Source: a bacterium
Lineage (GTDB): Bacteria; Vulcanimicrobiota; Xenobia; Xenobiales; JADMJV01
DNA: 64,000 bases
NCBI GenBank assembly: GCA_018780265.1
Contig: JADMJV010000096.1
Span: 8,247-72,246, forward strand
Direction of reading: 5' to 3'
Below the pieces are notes generated by a model. The model was given only the letters and a program-made list of their open reading frames with translations. It made no database searches and was not told the origin of the DNA. The position numbers and the translations under genes were made by a program. Position 1 is the stretch's first letter; every line of letters starts with the position of its first letter. Positions 62,473 to 64,000 of the stretch are shown in pieces.

Positions 62473-63426
62473 ATGTTGGATGCCTTGCTGCAATCCGCCC
62501 AACCCTACGAAGAGAGTGCTGATCCTCGGGTCACTTCGATCAGCGACACCAAATTCTCGATCGAGCCCCTCGAGCGAGGCTTCGGGATCACCATCGGAAA
62601 TGCGTTGCGTCGCATTCTGCTGTCGGCCCTGACCGGCGCCGCCACTACGCATGTACGTATCGACGGAGTGCTGCACGAGTTCTCCACCCTGACCGGGGTT
62701 CAAGAAGACACCACCGAGATGATTCTCAATTTGAAGAAGCTCAATTTGCGCCTCTTCACCGAGAAGCGCAAGTTGCTGCGTCTTGAGGCTCAAGGTCCGG
62801 GCGTGGTCACCGCCGCCGACATCCAGTTGGACCCTGAGGTCGAGGTTCTCAACCCCGACCTGGTCATCGCTCACCTCGAAAAGGGTGCGCGTCTGGGTAT
62901 GGACCTGTATATCGCCAAAGGCCAGGGCTACGTTCCGGCCGAGAAGCAGACCAACCAGGAGCAGGTCATCGGCATCATCCCCATCGACTCCATCTTCAGC
63001 CCCGTGCTCAAGGTGAACTACGTGGTCGAAGACACCCGCGTGGGCCAGCGCACCGACTTTGACCGCCTGGTGATGGACGTCCACACCGATGGCAGCCTCA
63101 AGCCCTACGAAGCGATTTCGCAGGCGGCCGCCATTATGCAGCGCAAGCTGAGCCTGTTTAGCAATATGGAGCCGGTCACTCGGCCGGAGATCCCCATCGG
63201 GGGTCCCGAGTCCGAAGTGCTCGATACCCCCATTGAGGATCTGCAACTCTCGGTTCGTTCGCTGAACTGCCTGAAGCGTGCGGGTATCCGCACCTTGGGC
63301 GAGTTGCTCACCTACTCTGAAGACGACATTATGAAGCTGAAGAACTTCGGCCAGAAGTCTCTCGATGAGATCAAAGACAAACTGACGGAGCGCGGGTTGT
63401 CGTTGCAACCCAGCACTCCGGACTAA
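62473..63426 (+). CDS. rpoA: RNA polymerase alpha subunit
   Basis: The protein has 317 residues. The N-terminal domain has LERGFGITIGNALRRILLSA and the C-terminal DNA- and activator-binding domain has LNCLKRAGIRTLGELLTYSE and LKNFGQKSLDEIKDKL (helix-hairpin-helix). ATG behind AAGGAG. Confidence 0.98.
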   Translation: MLDALLQSAQPYEESADPRVTSISDTKFSIEPLERGFGITIGNALRRILLSALTGAATTHVRIDGVLHEFSTLTGVQEDTTEMILNLKKLNLRLFTEKRKLLRLEAQGPGVVTAADIQLDPEVEVLNPDLVIAHLEKGARLGMDLYIAKGQGYVPAEKQTNQEQVIGIIPIDSIFSPVLKVNYVVEDTRVGQRTDFDRLVMDVHTDGSLKPYEAISQAAAIMQRKLSLFSNMEPVTRPEIPIGGPESEVLDTPIEDLQLSVRSLNCLKRAGIRTLGELLTYSEDDIMKLKNFGQKSLDEIKDKLTERGLSLQPSTPD

Positions 63427-63453
63427 CCTGGGCGAAGGACTTTTGGAGAAACG

Positions 63454-63888
63454 ATGAGACACCGCGTTCGATCCCGTAGATTGGGCCGTCAAACTGCCCA
63501 CCGTATCAGCATGCTGCGCAACCTGGCCAAGTCACTCTTGACCCACCAGCGCATCACCACCACCGAAGTTCGGGGCAAAGAGCTTTCGCGCTTTGTGGAG
63601 AACTTGATCACGTGGGCCCGCAAGGCTCACGAGGCCACCGATCCCGGCGTAAAGTTGGCTGCCAAGCGGCAGGTGTTCCGCGACATCGCGGGCGCCCCGC
63701 GAACCCACGCTCAGGGTCGACCGGCACGCCCGGATCGTGACGCCGCTCAAGGTTTGTTCGACCAGATCGCCACGCGGTACTCCAAGGGAGGCGACTCGGA
63801 GCGAAATGGCGGTTATACCCGCATGGTCAAGCTCTATCCTCGCAAGGGCGACGGGGCTCCTATGGTGCTGATCGAGTTGATGTCGTAG
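63454..63888 (+). CDS. rplQ: ribosomal protein L17
   Basis: The protein has 144 residues. MRHRVRSRRLGRQTAHRISM and GGYTRMVKLYPRKGDGAPM are diagnostic; a Gly/Pro/Arg-rich loop in the middle (APRTHAQGRPARPDRD) is longer than in E. coli. ATG behind TGGAGAAAC. Confidence 0.96.
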   Translation: MRHRVRSRRLGRQTAHRISMLRNLAKSLLTHQRITTTEVRGKELSRFVENLITWARKAHEATDPGVKLAAKRQVFRDIAGAPRTHAQGRPARPDRDAAQGLFDQIATRYSKGGDSERNGGYTRMVKLYPRKGDGAPMVLIELMS

Positions 63889-63911
63889 GACACCCCGACT
63901 CAGAAAGCAAG

Positions 63912-63935
63912 AAACCACCTCCGGGTGGTTTTTTT
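63912..63935 (+). terminator. rho-independent terminator after rplQ
   Basis: AACCACC-TCCG-GGTGGTT followed by seven T. It ends the ribosomal cluster just before the next ATG. Confidence 0.9.
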
Positions 63936-63937
63936 CT

Positions 63938-64000
63938 ATGTTAGAGGCAAACAATCTCAGCTACCCCCCGGTGCTCCGCGGGCTCAATCTGTCGCTGGCG
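63938..64000 (+). CDS. ABC transporter ATPase, truncated by window end
   Basis: The frame opens MLEANNLSYPPVLRGLNLSL, the first strand of an ABC ATPase domain (xLxxxxLSY...LxGLxLxL). ecfA-type cobalt/ECF transporter ATPases often follow rplQ, which fits. Only 21 codons are visible. No clear Shine-Dalgarno lies between the terminator T-run and the ATG. Confidence 0.55.
   Translation, partial: MLEANNLSYPPVLRGLNLSLA

Overview
The window is a 64 kb piece of a GC-rich bacterial chromosome, densely coded on both strands. It has two halves. Positions 1 to about 30,340 are mixed accessory and housekeeping genes in short operons. From about 30,400 to the end lies the information-processing core: rpoBC, the str operon, and the S10/spc/alpha ribosomal protein genes. 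No tRNA, rRNA, CRISPR array, insertion sequence or phage gene was seen. The lineage cannot be fixed from the sequence alone. Several traits suggest a deep-branching 'Terrabacteria-like' phylum rather than Proteobacteria: ribosomal protein S12 with the long Firmicutes-type insertion, a four-cysteine S4, EF-Tu with an actinobacteria-like switch I, and a futalosine-type menaquinone gene. A poorly cultured group such as Eremiobacterota/Xenobia or Armatimonadota would fit, but this is a guess.

Left half by region. 1-4.6 kb: an FHA-domain protein (cut by the window edge), an unrecognised helical partner, a NagZ-type hexosaminidase and a LuxR-type regulator. 4.7-14.7 kb: a ureohydrolase (agmatinase family), an FG-GAP lipoprotein, an amino-acid permease overlapping a class III aminotransferase, an exported protein of a small paralogous family, a cysteine hydrolase, a GNAT protein, a zinc-ribbon protein and a tiny Cys/His-rich protein. 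14.8-17.5 kb: a PilC/GspF inner-membrane protein facing a PilX-like protein that is probably made from a leaderless mRNA. 17.6-19.6 kb: a three-gene overlapping operon whose first gene encodes about 36 copies of a decapeptide repeat, followed by two small orphan proteins. This is the best candidate for an undescribed system. 19.8-30.3 kb: mqnD-like, a second member of the exported paralogous family with a membrane partner, mtnBC of methionine salvage, an ACT-domain protein, def, an MFS exporter, a J-domain-like protein, a B-lectin protein and a pectate-lyase-fold protein.

Right half. rpoBC has its own strong promoter and is not preceded by the L11/L1/L10/L7-L12 genes. MscS and phosphofructokinase genes separate it from rpsL-rpsG-fusA-tuf-rpsJ. 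The S10 operon is then interrupted: about 3.5 kb lie between rpsJ and rplC, holding a LanC-like remnant, an AT-richer serine hydrolase gene, a headless histidine-kinase remnant, a clostripain-like protease and a glycine-zipper protein. A fresh promoter and hairpin leader restart transcription before rplC-D-W-B-rpsS-rplV-rpsC-rplP-rpmC-rpsQ-rplN-E-rpsH-rplF-R-rpsE-rplO-secY-adk-map-infA-rpmJ-rpsM-K-D-rpoA-rplQ. The genes for L24, S14 and L30 are missing from their normal slots. The last bases start an ABC transporter ATPase.

Three promoters before rpoB, rpsL and rplC share the form TTGACA-17 bp-TAnnnT, which gives a clear housekeeping sigma consensus for this organism. All functional calls come from reading the sequence and recalling family motifs; no database search was run.
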